A stretch of DNA of 64,000 nucleotides from Bombus terrestris. Taxonomy: Eukaryota; Arthropoda; Insecta; Hymenoptera; Apidae. Shown here in pieces: positions 14,301 through 26,648 of this stretch (positions are counted from its first letter, which is position 1; each line of letters begins with the position of its first letter). The stretch covers positions 6,916,700-6,980,699 of the forward strand of contig NC_063281.1 in assembly GCF_910591885.1 (NCBI RefSeq). Direction: 5' to 3'. A program made the translations under genes and the position numbers. Under the pieces are notes generated by a model. It was not told the DNA's origin and searched no databases. It saw nothing but the letters and a program-made list of their open reading frames with translations.

Positions 14301-15811
14301 AACTAATATGCCTGACAATTGAAATGTTTAATATCGGACAACGTGTTGGAAAGAGCCGCGCATTTCGAAATATTCGCCTTTTTATGCGATATTCGTTTGT
14401 AGTTGATATATTAATCGAACGACGAGCCAACGCTCGCCAAACAAAGGATCGATTGGCACGCGAAGAAAAATATGTATGTTCTCTCGTTTGAGAGCGAGGA
14501 AATTTGAACAAGCACTCGCGAATGAAATCGTACAATGTGTACGGCATGACTCTTACGGAATGATTGATGTTGTTCCCTTCGAATCTCGGAGATTCCTGAT
14601 GGAATCTTTCTTTTCACTGCGTACTTCAGGATTTCAAATTATACAGATCGCAATGAAAATCTTTCCATATCGATCGATGCTTTTTAAAACTGTAGAAAAT
14701 GTGTCCTTAACATTCAATTTCATCGATTTAAAGAGATATAAAAATTTGGGGTTCCGATAGAACTTTTAAATTCGTCGTTTCCACTACTTCGGTCTTTCTT
14801 AAATCTACCCAGCCTGGTCGACGAATAGAAAGAAGTTTGTTCAACTGGATAAAAGTTCGCTTGTCTCTGTAAAAGGCTACCGATGCAGTTTATCACAGAC
14901 ATTTAACAAATATTCTGCATTGTTTACCACACAGCGTTCGCCAAAATGGCATAGCTTCGCTCATCGAAGACAATCGGCTGTTTGCCAAGAATCACCCTGT
15001 ATATTTTACTCGCGTCTTCGCTGTTGTGTTGGAGGCAATCTGCCATGGCGTCCATCGAGATCGTCAGCCCGATTCCATTCGATCGTCGTTACCCGTGCTC
15101 GTTATTCTCTCGTTAGTCCGAATGCTCCAGATCGAAACTAGCCAGCCGTAGTGTTTCGATCAGTGAACCGGACTCGGTGAACCGAATTCAATTATATGAC
15201 TTGGTCCCAAAGCGACTACCGCGAATGTCCTCCTGGAGCGTGTATAATAGTCGTGTTGTTGGTTGTTTGCGATTAAAACATGCCAGCCAAAAAGTCACGC
15301 ATGGCTGAGCTTTGCTAACAAATTTTTGCCGGGTGCCAGTTAATTGGACCCATCGCGTCATTAATTATCGACGTCTGCGGCTCGACGTGTAAACAACAGT
15401 CTAGCTGGTCTGACGTTTTGTGGAAAAATCAACCACATCTCCCTCTCTCTCTACCTTTCTCTCTCTCTCTCTCTCTCCCCCTCTTTCTCTTCACCGTCGA
15501 GGATTATTCGATTTCTCTACAGGAAAAAAGCTCGATCACGCGATCAAATAATTTTGAAAAAGGGGATTACTGGGAAAAATCGAAGAGCAGAGGATCGAGT
15601 CGACTAGTAATAACCTTCTCCGAGAGCGATATCGACGCAAGCTTTAACTGGAAGATATAAGTGGTTCGGTCGAAGGTTCCTCGGGGCGAACGCAACGAAA
15701 ACTCCTCTTCCAATCTCATAAGTCACGCCACGAGAAGGATTGCTCATTCTTGAAGCGCCTCTTTTGTCCCCTTTTGTTTTCTACCTTCGCCGTATCACGC
15801 TGAGAGCGAAG

Positions 15812-15851
<40 letters not shown>

Positions 15852-18800
15852 AGAAGTTTGAAGCGGGAAAAATAATTGTTTGCCGATCGAAGGAGCGAAA
15901 TCTGCGACAACGGAGGGTCTGCAGAAGAAAAGAAGCCCTCGAGAGAAAGAGCAGACCACCTCCGGGATACACGAACCTGATACAGGATCGAGGGAATCCT
16001 TATTTTCGTTTACACCGCAAATAACTGCGAGGCTGTTCGCACAGACCACTGACCATGATCGTCGTCGGTTAATTGCGGTTCTTATATACGAACCTCGGGT
16101 GAACTTGGAAAACAGAGGGTGGCAATGTTCGACCAAGGGAATGGATCGGTGTGTATAGAGATGGTCGCGAAGAGGAGGTGGTTTCGGTACTGCAATGTAG
16201 GACGAGACTTTAATCTCGTCGTAATGGGGAAACGCAATTTTCCTGCAGTCCGTTGCCAACGAGGTCGTTTCCTTAGATCGATCTACTTTATACGAGCGCG
16301 ATCCTTCGCCCCGTCCACTCGTCGCTCGTTTTGGAATCTCTTTGACGCGCGACAGCCCCTCTGACGAAAAAGACGAAGTACCAGGTGAAAGGAGAGGAAG
16401 GGAAGACCATAGGATACACAGACACTCTCCTTTTGCTCTTTTATTCGGTGTCGATCATGTGCAGATCGTGTCCCGTCCTCATTGCAGTTTCTCCTGCGTT
16501 AAACTCTAATGTGTACTTTATGTATATATACGGAACGAACGATCGATCGATTTCTATCAATAATGTAGGCATATTGGATTCAGAACTACGACCAGAGAAG
16601 GGTCCATTGAATTTCCGATATGTACTTACTCATGGTTGAACGTAATATACACACGATCGTGATGGCTGGTATCGTTAGCTGATCGGGTAAAAGTGGCGGA
16701 TGAGTGCGATCAACGATCGCCGTAACAGTTTATGTATCCGACTTGCGCTGATTGCTAATTCTTTGGAAAGATTTATCGTCGTCGTTCATTATACCATTCG
16801 CAATATTTTTGACTATTTTTGTTGTATCTTAGTCTTACATTTTGTAACTCTACTAACGTGTACATTTTAAAAATTCTTGAATTGTTAATCGATACTCTTT
16901 CCATTTTCCTCGGGATCTTCGTCACGTTTCAGCTTCGTACTTTCATTTTTTTTTTTTTTTTTTTTTTTTTAGTTCTTCTTTTCGCTTTTCGTTTTCTGTC
17001 TGCTCATCATTGCCCTCGTGGGAGCATGTCACGTACTATTTACTGCAGTGGCAAGGTCTACGCTGTTATGTACTATAACGGGAGTAGCTGTTATCGTATG
17101 AAGAACGGGATATAAGAATAACAATCAGGAACGGAAGAAAAATTGAGCAAACTTTATAGACGTCTCGTCGAGATGACGGAGAAATTGCCCGATCCTTTTT
17201 AACCTTGTCATTATTTCTTCTCCGACGAACACGATACGATTTCCCATCAGGAATCGATCTTCCATTCCGCTCTTTGAGCCACAAGGACGATCTCTTGAAA
17301 AAATATTGCTTTAATAACGATACAATCTTCGGTAGACTAACATTTGATACGAAACGTAAGCACGTTCGTTCTGTTTGGTTAAAGGACTGGATCTATTTGA
17401 GCACAGCAAGCTTCGCGTAATAGTGATTCGATCTTTTATTAAACACTTGTTATATCTTCGATATAAGTTGGCACGAGCTGTGAAATTTAGACTCTTGTAA
17501 CAGCATGGTCGTCGTCTTGTCCCTGATGTATTAAAACAACGTTTATCAAGAGGAAAGAAAGGTTTAAATCTTTAAATAGATTAAAACAACTTCGCCGAAG
17601 CAGGAAATAATTTTTCGTGGGTTCTCGAGAACAAAAAAGAAGAAGAGTGAAGTATAACAATGTAACGTAACTGGGAGCAGTTCGTTGAAAAGAGCGGGCT
17701 TAATAGGAAAACTTAGTTGCCACGAGCCGACCAAACGAACCGAGAAAATTCAAATTCCCGCGGGTCTCTCGCTCTGCCGCGTCACATATCACCCGCCAAG
17801 ATTTTTCCTCCTTGATGGAAACTTGGGGCCACGGTAGAAGCCGTATCGTTCTTGAAATAGCCGCTGGCCAGGAAGCCGAGACTCAAAGTTCTCCCGACCA
17901 CTTTTTCCTTTGTGGTATCATTGGCGTGTCTCAAACGGTTCAACAAGGTTTTATCCCGCCCACTCTTGTGGGTGATTTCGTGCTCTACCCCTTTCTACTC
18001 TTTTAACCGACGTCATACCCGAGGTAAACGAAATTAAAAGAGGAGGTAAGTTTTTGCGAAGTACGTGAACTGCCCATGAGGGAAGAGAGGCGCAATAGCG
18101 GTGTAGTGATGGTGATGGTGGTAAAAAGGAGTGATGAAATGAGGAAAGACAGAGGAGATCCTATCTTCTGCGAAGAAAGATGTGCTCTCCCTCTCTTTTC
18201 ATAAAAGTGCCACGAATGCCTGCCGGCAGAAGAGACTTGACCTTTGTGCCTGGCAACATTATTAAGTCCTTTGGAGCGCGTAAAGGGCCAACGGAAGCAG
18301 CGAGGGTGCTTCAGGGGGAATTAGAGAAGACATTCGAAACGAAATAACTTCAAAATTCTTCGTTGGACCGAGTGGGGCAAGCCGGAAAGGAAGATGGTTA
18401 CGCCGGAAGAATCCGTCTGATCTCGCTGCAGACACGATTGCCTTTTATCTTCCTCTGTGTTCTTCTCTGCGATTCTGTGCAGCGATTGCACTCTCCCGGT
18501 GATATTATTTCGTCGCAATTTTTCGGAAATTCGCTGCCAAAGACTCGGCAACAAGAAGACTTAACAAGACGCGCTGACTCGAGCGTGGAATTACCTCTCG
18601 CCCTCGAGTCCAATGTGAATAACGCGGCCGATCCTTCTCCTTTTTTCGTACCGCCCCCAGTTAATTCTTTGTCTTGTCATTAGCAGGTTATTTTAAATAT
18701 TCTGAAACGCGAAACAGCTATCGATGTTCCTTTAGTAGTTACGCCTCGGCGGCTATCATATTTTCTTCCTCCCATCGCGTCGTTCCTCTTCCAAGCCAGT

Positions 18801-21800
18801 TTCTGTACTCGGCGAGTGTGCGCTAATACTGGTTAAGAATTACACGAAATTGCACGGTCGCCTAAGGCTACGGGAATGGAATATCGAGAGACGCGAATTT
18901 GCATTGGATTAACGAGCCGCCCCCGGACGAAGATACGAAACAAAGGGAAATAAAATATTGGCTGGCGTCGCTGTCGGCTATCTGGCCCTCGCATGTTGTA
19001 CATTTGCGATCTAACAAAGATCAACGCGCGCGAAACGATACATCGTGTGAAAAACATTTCACCCCCGGTAATAGAGAAGATGAAAGTGACTTCCATTTGC
19101 ACCCGTTCTCCGAATAAATGTTCACCCTTCTGACATACGACTCTCGTTATAATCCCAAATGCTCTTTTTTAACTACGCGTATGAACGTATATTTGTTTTC
19201 GTGCGTTTTTGTAGATACCGAACCATCTGGTCTGGCTGTGCTTCTTCTACTTGATGTTCCATTCGCTCCTCAATCTGATGGGTGAACTGTTACATTTTGC
19301 TGATCGAAATTTCTACTGCGACTGGTGGAACGCGGATAACATCGACACCTTCTGGAGGACATGGAATATGCCTGTACATCGGTGGGCCGTGCGGTAAGTA
19401 TCGCTGATACGATGTTCCGGGCTTCACAATACGTTGGATTTCGATCGTGCGACGACCAGCCACCGTTTGGTCTAGTAAACGATCCTGCGCACACCCTATT
19501 TGGTTCGATCGAAAAATACCGGTATAAAAGGTTAGATCGTAGATTGCTACGATTCGAAATGGAGCCACCGTTTACGTTTAAGCGATAGCCTAGGCTAGAT
19601 TACACCATTTTGATTCTATCTCGCAGCAGGCAGCTAGCATACCTACAATTTTGAGGTTTTAAGATGTTGAATCTTGTATTGTTTCGTGACAGTTAATCGT
19701 GTTATTTCGCTGAAAAGTATAGATTTGGTAAAACTTGAAGTTCGTGTAACGTTGCAAATACGGGCTATAGTAATTTGCAGATTTTTACGATTAACGATAT
19801 GGTATAGAGACATAATTTAGCTTCGAGTTAAAAGGTAGCTACTTCGAGTTATTTCTAGTAAAATCGATGGTATGATCAAACTTGTATTAAGATTCAGAAG
19901 AAGATGTCACGTTTAATCGAACGCGTTACAGTACTTCAAATAGCTTTGCAAATTGTCATTTCGAGCTTGAGCGCGCAGAAATTATGAAACATAGCTTTCC
20001 TGGCGAATAGTTCTGTAGTAGACGGTGTAAATGATAAGAGCGAGGCGTGATACATAAAGGTATATCGGCGAGAAGAGGTAAAAGAAAGAAAACACTATCC
20101 AGCCGCGAGTCGTACTTTTGATCGAGCTTCTTTTCGCCTAAGCGGCTAAACTTCGTTAACGAGTGTGTCCTGCTTTAAGGAGATTTAATTACATTTTTCG
20201 CGAGAACCCGGGACCTGTCTGGTCTCCGAATAGGAAGAGAAATTTCCGCGAATCAGAGACTTTCCCCCGTAACCTGTACACCATCCCTCGGACCGCCGCC
20301 TCTTTCAACCCCTGTGGAAACTGCTCTGCGGCTAATTGTTTTAGCTTCTACCGTACACTCCCACCTTTTCTCTACGCCCTTCTATATATATAACCGCTGC
20401 CACTCTAAGTAGTACTTTTAATGTCTGTGTAACTGGAAAGGGTGTCGGACGGCGGCTGCTGTTTGAAAACTATTCTGCCGCAAAATGAAACTACCTGCAG
20501 ATCCGTGCACGTCGAAATCTTCTGTTTTAACGTTCATTTCGGAAAATTAATTCGTAGCCGCGTTTACGCGCGTAACACCGACCATCGATGTCACTTTTAA
20601 TTAGTTTCTATTTTAAACCTTTGTCATTTCCATTTGGCCCGAATCATGCACGAGTGTTACAATGCTATTCTTGTACTCGTAACAATATGGCAGGGTGGTT
20701 GAATCGTTGTGTAACAAATGAAATATTCACATCTGTACACGTCGAAAACTAATTTCAATCGAAAACAATTAGGCGTGATATTCAAATCCCAGTATATAGA
20801 ATTTTGCAGTACGTGATTTCATACGTTTTCGATATGGAATCACGTTTTAGTACTCTGACGATTGTTCGAAGATTAAATATCTTTTTTTTTCCAGTCGCCT
20901 ATCGTCAAGTTCAAACTTAGTATTTGCGATTTTCCAGGAACTTCTGGATAAATCTTGTTCAGGGTACACTGTCAGATAAGCGCGAGCTTACGCCCTGCTT
21001 GGCACTTTTTATTCCCATACGTCTTACCCGTCATCGTTTCATTGGATTATGCATCGCTCGCTCAATACAATCAGCAAAGTTGCGAGAAACTTTCCATATA
21101 GGGCCTTCCACTTTTCCACCGGTTTTGCCGGTGCACGTGCCGCTAACAACTCGCGCCACCGCGGTGACGAAGGCCGCTTTTACTTCGAAAGTAGCTCCGC
21201 GGAAAGTTTAAATCCTCGAAAAAGGTAGCCGTGGAAAAGTTGTTATTGCGGGGCCGCGGGAGACGAACGGTGTCGTGTACGTGGAAGGGTTGGAAATCCG
21301 AGGATCGAAGGGATCTCGTGAGAAACGATACACGAGAAAACAATAATTCTTTACTGTCTAAAGATATAACTCTCAGAGGAGAGGAGGTACACGCCTGTGC
21401 ATGAAGATCGAATGAAACGGCCGAGTTTTGACAGATACGCAACGCAGTTAATGTTCCAGGCTTGTATACGCCTCGGCCCGAGGTAGATTAATCGAGAAAG
21501 AATCTTATCAAGTTGCAATTAACTGAATTCTATATAATTAACCGGGCAAACACAAAGATCTGTTTCGCTATTCAGAAACGTCGGAATCGGCGACGTTCCC
21601 AAGACTCGAATTTCATCCCCGTCCCTCGACGTTCTTCGAACTGCACCTGTGCTCCCAACTCTTCTCCGCGTTCTTCTCTTCCTTCTTCCCTCTTTTTTTT
21701 TATTCTCTGTCTGGGCCGAGATATGCAGCTGCAATTGCGAGCTGCAACTGGCACGCAGCCATGCGACCGCGGCGGCAACGAGTGGTAGAAAAGCGAGCGA

Positions 21801-24084
21801 AGGGCGGGGAGGGGAATGGGCGCGAGAGGTGAAAATGGAAAAGCTGCACGGAGGAGGATGGGTACAGGGAGAGGACGTAGACGGTCGCAGACGGCGGAAA
21901 GGGGGAAGGACGACTGTCGACGAAGACGACGTCTTTTCAGGTTTGTAATGGGAAAAGCCGATACGCATCGTGGTGCGCGCACTTAAGGCTGTTTATTCCC
22001 CGCGGCACTTATAATGCCTCTATAACTGGAAGATATTTCGAAGCGTCTTTTCCATGAACGATGAGAACCACGAGCAAGGGAAGTGGAGAGAAGGAGAAAG
22101 ACCGAGATTGAAGGAGGAATGGTAAAAACGAAACAGAAAGAAGAAAAGGGGCCGCTATTTCGTGGAGCAACAAGGAGAGTGGACCTTTAAGGAAAGGCAT
22201 CTCTTCATCGCGGCGACGAAACCGTCCACGACGACAGCTTCCCACCTTTGAATTTCCTTCCTTCCTTCCGTTTCTCTCGCTCTTGTACGTCGGCTCTTTT
22301 CTTTGCGCCATTTTTTTCCTCTTCCCTCGTCGTCTTGCAGCTTTCTTCATTCCAATGCACTGCTACTGATAACCAAGCCGGCTAACGATCTCTTCCTGTC
22401 TCTCGGTGACTCGTGTCGTTCCCCTCCCCCATTCTGTGAACCGACACACACCACAGTGTCGCTATTCCGACAAACTTGCACAGCCATTGCTTTAATTTTT
22501 CGAGACGATTCCGCCCACGCTGATCCTTAAACGCTACGCTCCTTATCTACATCCTCGTTCTCTTTCGCCTCTCTCGCCCTTTTTTTTAACGCTTGCGCGC
22601 GCTATTTTGTGGTACAACATTGTAATAGGAGCGACTACACGCCGAGGAGACGCTCTCTCGGGTATTTTCGCTGCACAGAGAATCGTCGAGGGAAACGAGC
22701 CAGAGAACGCCTCGATCCTTTCTATTAAACGGCCGCGTAATTTTCCTCCGTTTAATCGTGGCCAAGCTTGAAACGTTTTTGCGCGATTATTTTGGTTCCA
22801 GGCACTTGTACATTCCCATCATCGAGATCGGCTATGGGAAAACGACCGCGTCCGTCATCGTGTTCTTCATTAGCGCCTTCTTCCACGAGTATCTCGTCAG
22901 CGTGCCGCTGAAGACGTTCAAAACGTGGGCGTTCCTGGGAATGATGGGACAGGTAAAATTTACTCGTATAATATTCGACTCACGATCTAAATTATGTCTA
23001 TGGAGCTGATGTTCAATCTTTTCGGCACGGTGGGAGACTATAATCACCTATCGCTGGCGCACTCGCTAGCTTCGAGAATTTTGTCCTCATATATTTAACT
23101 AAGAAAATGAAGAATAGCTGCCGAGTAGCTTTGAGAATTTATTATTAACTCTACAGAAGTCGCGTGAAATCTGTCACTTACATAAGAAACCTTTCTACAA
23201 ATATTTTTCTATAGACACATTGTCAAATTTATTAACAACGAAGTGCTTTTATATTACATATAACATTTCTACGTGTCTGTCGCTCAAGACTGTTCTTTGA
23301 TATTGCGAATTTCATAGAATGACATCGACATTTCCATATTTCTGAGATCATGACAAAATATATCCCAAAGATACTAGTATTATTTATAACGATCGTTATA
23401 CACATATACGCGCATCAATGGAGGATTCTGGTCACTGTATTTAAATGATTATTACAAACTTAATTACTTTATTAGTTCATTTTTCACATTCTTTTTATAT
23501 AAAAGAGGAAACATTACAACACTGCATTAAACATTGTCACTGAAGTGCATAGTATTAAACTCACTGCATTTGTCAGATACACCGCAGCGGGAATTTCTAG
23601 GATCGCGATCTTCGCAGGCTTAAAACTTTGAAACGTTCTTCTACGTTCAGCCAATAGGCACTCTCCTGATCCGAGCTGTACTGTACCGAAAGAGTTGAAA
23701 GAAATTTTAATCAACCAATTCCTTCGTCAAACATCCAGTCACACAAAGAACCAAAGAAATCCTCCGACACGATATCAGCTATCTCAGTCGCTCGAAAGTT
23801 TCCCGCGGAAGAATCATCTTCTCGGAAGCGATCCAACTGTCGAAGGATTAATATTAATTTGCAGTCTGCCACCCTCGATGAAGAAACTTTTTTAATTGAT
23901 TTTCCAGATACCATTATCACTGATAAGTAAGAAGGTGCAGAAGCATTGCGGCGCCAGATGGGGCAATATCACAGTGTGGGCGAGTCTCATTATCGGACAA
24001 CCACTTTGCATAATGATGTATTACCACGATTACGTGATAACTCACTTCGGCGAGAACCTGATCGAGGATTACTCCACGGTATAG
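578..24084 (+). CDS. DGAT1: Diacylglycerol O-acyltransferase 1 (DGAT1/midway), 3' six exons
   Basis: This is a multi-exon gene, partial at the 5' end, joined as 578-781, 2089-2197, 12010-12054, 19215-19393, 22802-22952 and 23908-24084. All five introns are GT-AG and the reading frame stays open across every junction to the TAG at 24082. The ~286 visible residues match the C-terminal half of animal DGAT1: the YPDNL block, FPR..RIRKR, FYCDWWN (family FYxDWWN, acyl-CoA site), FFHEYLVSVPL with the catalytic His of the MBOAT family (His415 in human DGAT1), and LIIGQP. From family knowledge, the enzyme sits in the ER membrane and joins an acyl-CoA to diacylglycerol to make triacylglycerol for lipid droplets. 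A SOAT (sterol acyltransferase) paralogue is less likely, because the NFPR, IRKR and VQYPDNL spacing follows DGAT1. No key residue is missing and no frameshift is seen. The N-terminal half is outside the window. Confidence 0.95.
782..2088 (+). other. DGAT1 intron, 1.3 kb
   Basis: A GC-richer island at about 1290-1850 gives open frames on both strands at once, as expected when stop codons are rare. None resembles a known protein or carries paired splice sites. Nothing else was recognised. Confidence 0.8.
2089..2197 (+). CDS. DGAT1: DGAT1 exon, transmembrane segment after RIRKR
   Basis: The first base completes the split Arg codon. The 36 codons that follow read FLIKRILEVVVGL, a hydrophobic helix, then FQQWMIPCVKNSLVPFS, which matches the QQW-P--NS--PF block of DGAT1. 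The acceptor is ctgtgcag and the donor gtaagt. It ends in phase 0. Confidence 0.95.
5298..5322 (+). repeat. Short hexamer repeat (tctatt)
   Basis: About four tandem copies of tctatt, the first and last slightly changed. Confidence 0.7.
5955..5979. repeat. TA-rich microsatellite
   Basis: Alternating TA interrupted by one TG, about 25 bases. Confidence 0.9.
6747..7056 (-). pseudogene. Possible broken small secreted-protein ORF in DGAT1 intron
   Basis: I do not recognise this sequence. On the minus strand an ATG at 7056 opens 36 codons that look like a signal peptide and short mature part (MNGLLLVALLTINVMYA, then RQTEKSYHPAEYRFT), ending in TAG at 6946-6948. In another frame a second open stretch, from 7007 to the TGA ending at 6747, reads LQNIVSHSETPIYLSPLF and so on to KLVARWREVTE. 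One frameshift near 6950 would separate the two halves. Alternatively a good acceptor (accctgcag, AG at 6963-6964) would make the second part a last exon of an intronic minus-strand gene. It may also be chance. It has no matching partner exon that I can see. Confidence 0.25.
8319..8370 (+). repeat. GA microsatellite followed by GT run
   Basis: About 30 bases of GA, a short aaagagagaga variant, then a GT run of ~12 bases. Confidence 0.95.
8804..8834 (+). repeat. CT microsatellite
   Basis: A CT-rich run with single-base interruptions. Confidence 0.9.
10729..10766 (+). promoter_or_regulatory. TATA plus initiator-like core promoter candidate
   Basis: TATATAAG at 10729-10736 is followed 32 bases later by ccattc, an initiator-like word with its A at 10761. 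The spacing is right for an RNA polymerase II core promoter. It lies inside the large DGAT1 intron, upstream of the 45-nt exon, so it could serve a nested or shortened transcript. No coding frame clearly follows it. Confidence 0.25.
12010..12054 (+). CDS. DGAT1: DGAT1 45-nt small exon
   Basis: Fifteen in-frame codons read NMDVAKASERLLKLA, equivalent to the (D)MD----ERLLKLA segment of animal DGAT1. The acceptor is attttccag and the donor gtgagt. The exon is symmetrical (phase 0 on both sides), so skipping it would keep the frame but delete this segment. It is flanked by introns of about 9.8 and 7.2 kb. Confidence 0.95.
15441..15482 (+). repeat. CT microsatellite
   Basis: Two blocks of CT separated by ctaccttt. 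Confidence 0.9.
15814..15847 (+). repeat. GA microsatellite
   Basis: An uninterrupted AG/GA run of about 34 bases. Confidence 0.95.
16946..16970 (+). repeat. Poly(T) run
   Basis: Twenty-five consecutive T residues. It could be the tail of an old minus-strand retroposed copy, but no upstream element was recognised. Confidence 0.95.
19215..19393 (+). CDS. DGAT1: DGAT1 exon with FYxDWWN acyl-CoA motif
   Basis: Fifty-nine codons plus two bases. They read PNHLVWLCFFYLMFHSLLN, a membrane helix, then GELLHFADRNFYCDWWNAD, carrying the FYxDWWN signature, then TFWRTWNMPVHRWAV. The Asn ending the motif is one of the residues known to matter for acyl-CoA use in this family. The donor is gtaagt at 19394. 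The split Arg codon is completed by the first base of the next exon. Confidence 0.97.
19394..22801 (+). other. DGAT1 intron, 3.4 kb
   Basis: No exon recognised. A purine-rich block on the plus strand (about 22070-22150) and a pyrimidine-rich block (about 22255-22340) create low-complexity open frames at 21519-22350, which I did not accept as genes. Confidence 0.8.
22802..22952 (+). CDS. DGAT1: DGAT1 exon with catalytic His (HEY)
   Basis: One base completes Arg, then 50 codons run from HLYIPIIEIGYGK through a membrane helix to SAFFHEYLVSVPLKTFKTWA and FLGMMGQ. The His of the HEY triplet is the catalytic residue shared by MBOAT enzymes. The acceptor is ggttccag and the donor gtaaaa. It ends in phase 0. 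Confidence 0.97.
22953..23907 (+). other. DGAT1 intron, 0.95 kb
   Basis: An AT-rich intron bounded by gtaaaa and a T-rich acceptor. Nothing else was seen in it. Confidence 0.85.
23908..24084 (+). CDS. DGAT1: DGAT1 last coding exon
   Basis: Fifty-eight codons and a TAG. They read IPLSLISKKVQKHCGARWGN, then a final helix ITVWASLIIGQPLCIMMYYH and the short tail DYVITHFGENLIEDYSTV. The acceptor is attttccag. The IIGQP block is shared with human and fly DGAT1. The short acidic tail is typical of a DGAT1 C-terminus, and no di-lysine retrieval signal is visible. Confidence 0.97.
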   Translation: MPLSLISKKVQKHCGARWGNITVWASLIIGQPLCIMMYYHDYVITHFGENLIEDYSTV

Positions 24085-25164
24085 GAAACAAGGAATCGAA
24101 CGTGAAGCGAAGATCACAGAGAGGTCGGCAAGAAGAATTTCAGTCGGTGAATGAGGCAAACTCGCCACTGTTCCATCAATCGTACTTTTCCTCTTGTTTT
24201 TCACACCTCGCAGACTTTACCTTCGATCCGTGTATAAGCTATTTTTCAAACGATTCCTCGACATTAACGGGAGTCTAAGTTTTTTATTATCTTGATCGTG
24301 AAAAAGGAACGGTGACGCTTCGTAAACGAAATTTTAAATCACAAGCAAATGCCTTAAGTATTACGCTTCGATTCAAGGAGTTTGGAAATTCATGCGCCTA
24401 GTTTATATCGTTGTTAACATTTGTGAGTGTAAGTCGGTATCCAACAGGAATTATATCTCGATGTTTTCCTAGCATTGCAGTTATCTTTTTAAGGTGAATC
24501 GAGTGGAACAGTATCAATATATTACAATTCCTCGTGGATTGATACTTTAATACATCGATGTTTAACTCTGCATCATGAGAAAGTAGCCCGATTCAAGTTA
24601 AAAGCGAGAATTTTACATGAACACGCGATATGATGCAGTTATTATATAATTCTTATTATAAGATGGGATAAAACGTTGTATGAGGTATCATATTCTATTT
24701 CTTTTCTCATTCACGCGTGGTGATGGTAATGTTCGTGGAATTGTTGCTGTAAGACTGTTGTTCACTTTGTTACAAGCTTTTTATAGATTACTACATCTCA
24801 TGCGCATCTCGTCTTCGTTGATGCTCGATCAATTGTCTTTTCATAAAGATTATGATATTATGAAGCGATGAATTTATAAGATTGAAAAGACCAAATACTG
24901 TTTGTTGTGTATCTACGCGACTGGCATTTTAATCGATAGCGTGTGCCGTGCAAAATGTATATTTTATCTTTTGAAACAATTTTATATTTGATCGCCCCCG
25001 TGCCTCATAAATCCTCGAGCATCCTTTACTTCACGAACGGCGAAACTCGCACGAACGGTGATATTATGCGTGCATTAAGACAATAATTCAGCATATTTTT
25101 TCTATCTGACGATGTTTTATTACTTGGAAGGGAGGTAAGAGTGCATCGAGGGAATATTAGCCGT

Positions 25165-25170
25165 AATAAA
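25165..25170 (+). terminator. Candidate polyadenylation signal for DGAT1
   Basis: A canonical AATAAA about 1.08 kb after the stop codon, followed within ~30 bases by a G/T-rich stretch that could be the downstream element. Other AATAAA sites at 25358 and 25637 are alternatives. Confidence 0.3.
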
Positions 25171-25636
25171 TTTATCCCGGGTGCAGTTTGCTGTTGCGTA
25201 TTCGGTAAATATTTCAGGCCAACCGTTGCGTATCACGAAGGAGCAGCTGCCGAGGATTTAACGAGGCAACTTGGTGCCAGTTGTATACGAACATACGATT
25301 TTGTAGATTTCGTCCTGCGCTCCCGCTCGCGTGCCGTACGAGCGCTACTGGTTGTCGAATAAACGAGATCTTTGTTACCAGCCTCGTTAAATTTACTTCC
25401 ATCCCTTCCGAGACGATTTGATGGAAATGCCGTCGACACTGGGATAGAAAGCAAATCTGAATGTAACGATATAGTTTTAATACAAAATATAGCATTTGAT
25501 ACTTAAAATTGTAATACAAGTAGATCCGTGAGTTATAATTAGATTGTGGGTTTTTATGCACTTTCTTTTATTTTTATGAATATAACTAAAGAAATGGAAT
25601 TAGAATAGAAATTTGCTTCATATACTAAATATTATA

Positions 25637-25642
25637 ATAAAT
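25637..25642 (+). terminator. Alternative candidate polyadenylation signal
   Basis: An AATAAA followed closely by a T/G-rich run. It would give a 3' UTR of about 1.57 kb. Confidence 0.25.
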
Positions 25643-26648
25643 ACCTTAGTTTGGATATTTTGTATATTATATTACATGTATCTTTGCTACTTCAAATTTT
25701 CCATAAATGTATAAAACTCCGCAGTTTAATTAGTTATAACATCTCGGGGATCCAACATTTAAAAAATCTCTTCAGGCAAACCGTATCAAATGAATTGAAT
25801 CTGATCTCCTTAAAACGAATCCAAGACGCGTATACAACTTTCAGAATATATGCAAAAGCCTACAATTTGTCAAATTACCTTTTTCACTAATCACCTTATA
25901 GTGAGAAACAACTCAGGAAGATCTCGCGTTACTCGATGTCTCTCAATACTCGCGTCATGTTTTTAAACGAAACGCTCTGTTTCGTCTTCAATTTTCTTCG
26001 GCTCTTGAAACGCGAGAAAATAAGAAAGGAACGACAGCTGCAACACCTGGCAGAGGTATGAAACAATCACCTTCTCCTAGATACGTTCAAAGCAAAGAAC
26101 AAAAGACGATGGAATCATCTCCAGGCCAAAGATGCTGGAAAAAGGATGTTTTTTCGAGCCATCATCCCCTGGGCTTTCCTGGTTGTCTGATGAGCTTGGA
26201 TGTCACGACCCGTTTGCCCCGGAGCAGTCTCGGCGATGGATAAATTAATGATGCGGGACGTTCACCACCGACAGTTGGACATACGTCTGCGTCAGAGAGA
26301 CGCGATGTTATATACCATGCAGGTACGTGACAAGCGTAGAGACTTACGAGCAGGCGGATCCAAACGAGTTGAAGCGGATTGACGCGCATTCGAGCGGATA
26401 CGCGCGGCTATCGCTAGATCTATTGACACGAGAGCGCTGCGCGAGTTAGAGAACTTTGGAAAGGGGGTTGATGCGAGTTCTGGACTTGAGGAGGTTAGTA
26501 GCGGATTAATGTGAATTAGAAATGAACACTACGTGATTTGAGACAGATTCGAGGGGACAGAGAATTTGTCACGAAGTGAAATTAGAAAATTTTATGTGGA
26601 TCCCTCCCGGGATTAATAAGACTAATTCAAATTGTATACAGCATGGAA

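Larger units (their letters stand above)
12055..19214 (+). other. DGAT1 intron, 7.2 kb
   Basis: It contains GC-richer patches (about 12600-13450 and 17750-18660), CT and GA microsatellites near 15441 and 15814, and a 25-base T run at 16946-16970. The open frames in the GC-rich patches overlap on both strands and show no recognisable domain. Confidence 0.8.
24085..26040 (+). other. DGAT1 3' UTR and flanking sequence
   Basis: AT-rich sequence after the DGAT1 stop. AATAAA hexamers occur at 25165-25170 (followed by a T/G-rich stretch within ~30 bases), 25358-25363 and 25637-25642 (followed by a T/G-rich stretch). Any of them could mark the transcript end; the sequence alone does not decide. Open frames here, such as 25651-25890, are AT-rich and look fortuitous. 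Confidence 0.5.

Noticed and set aside
21519..21982. Open frames of 136-149 codons in DGAT1 intron
   Set aside because: Driven by purine/pyrimidine-rich sequence; Pro/Ser/Arg-rich translations without structure.
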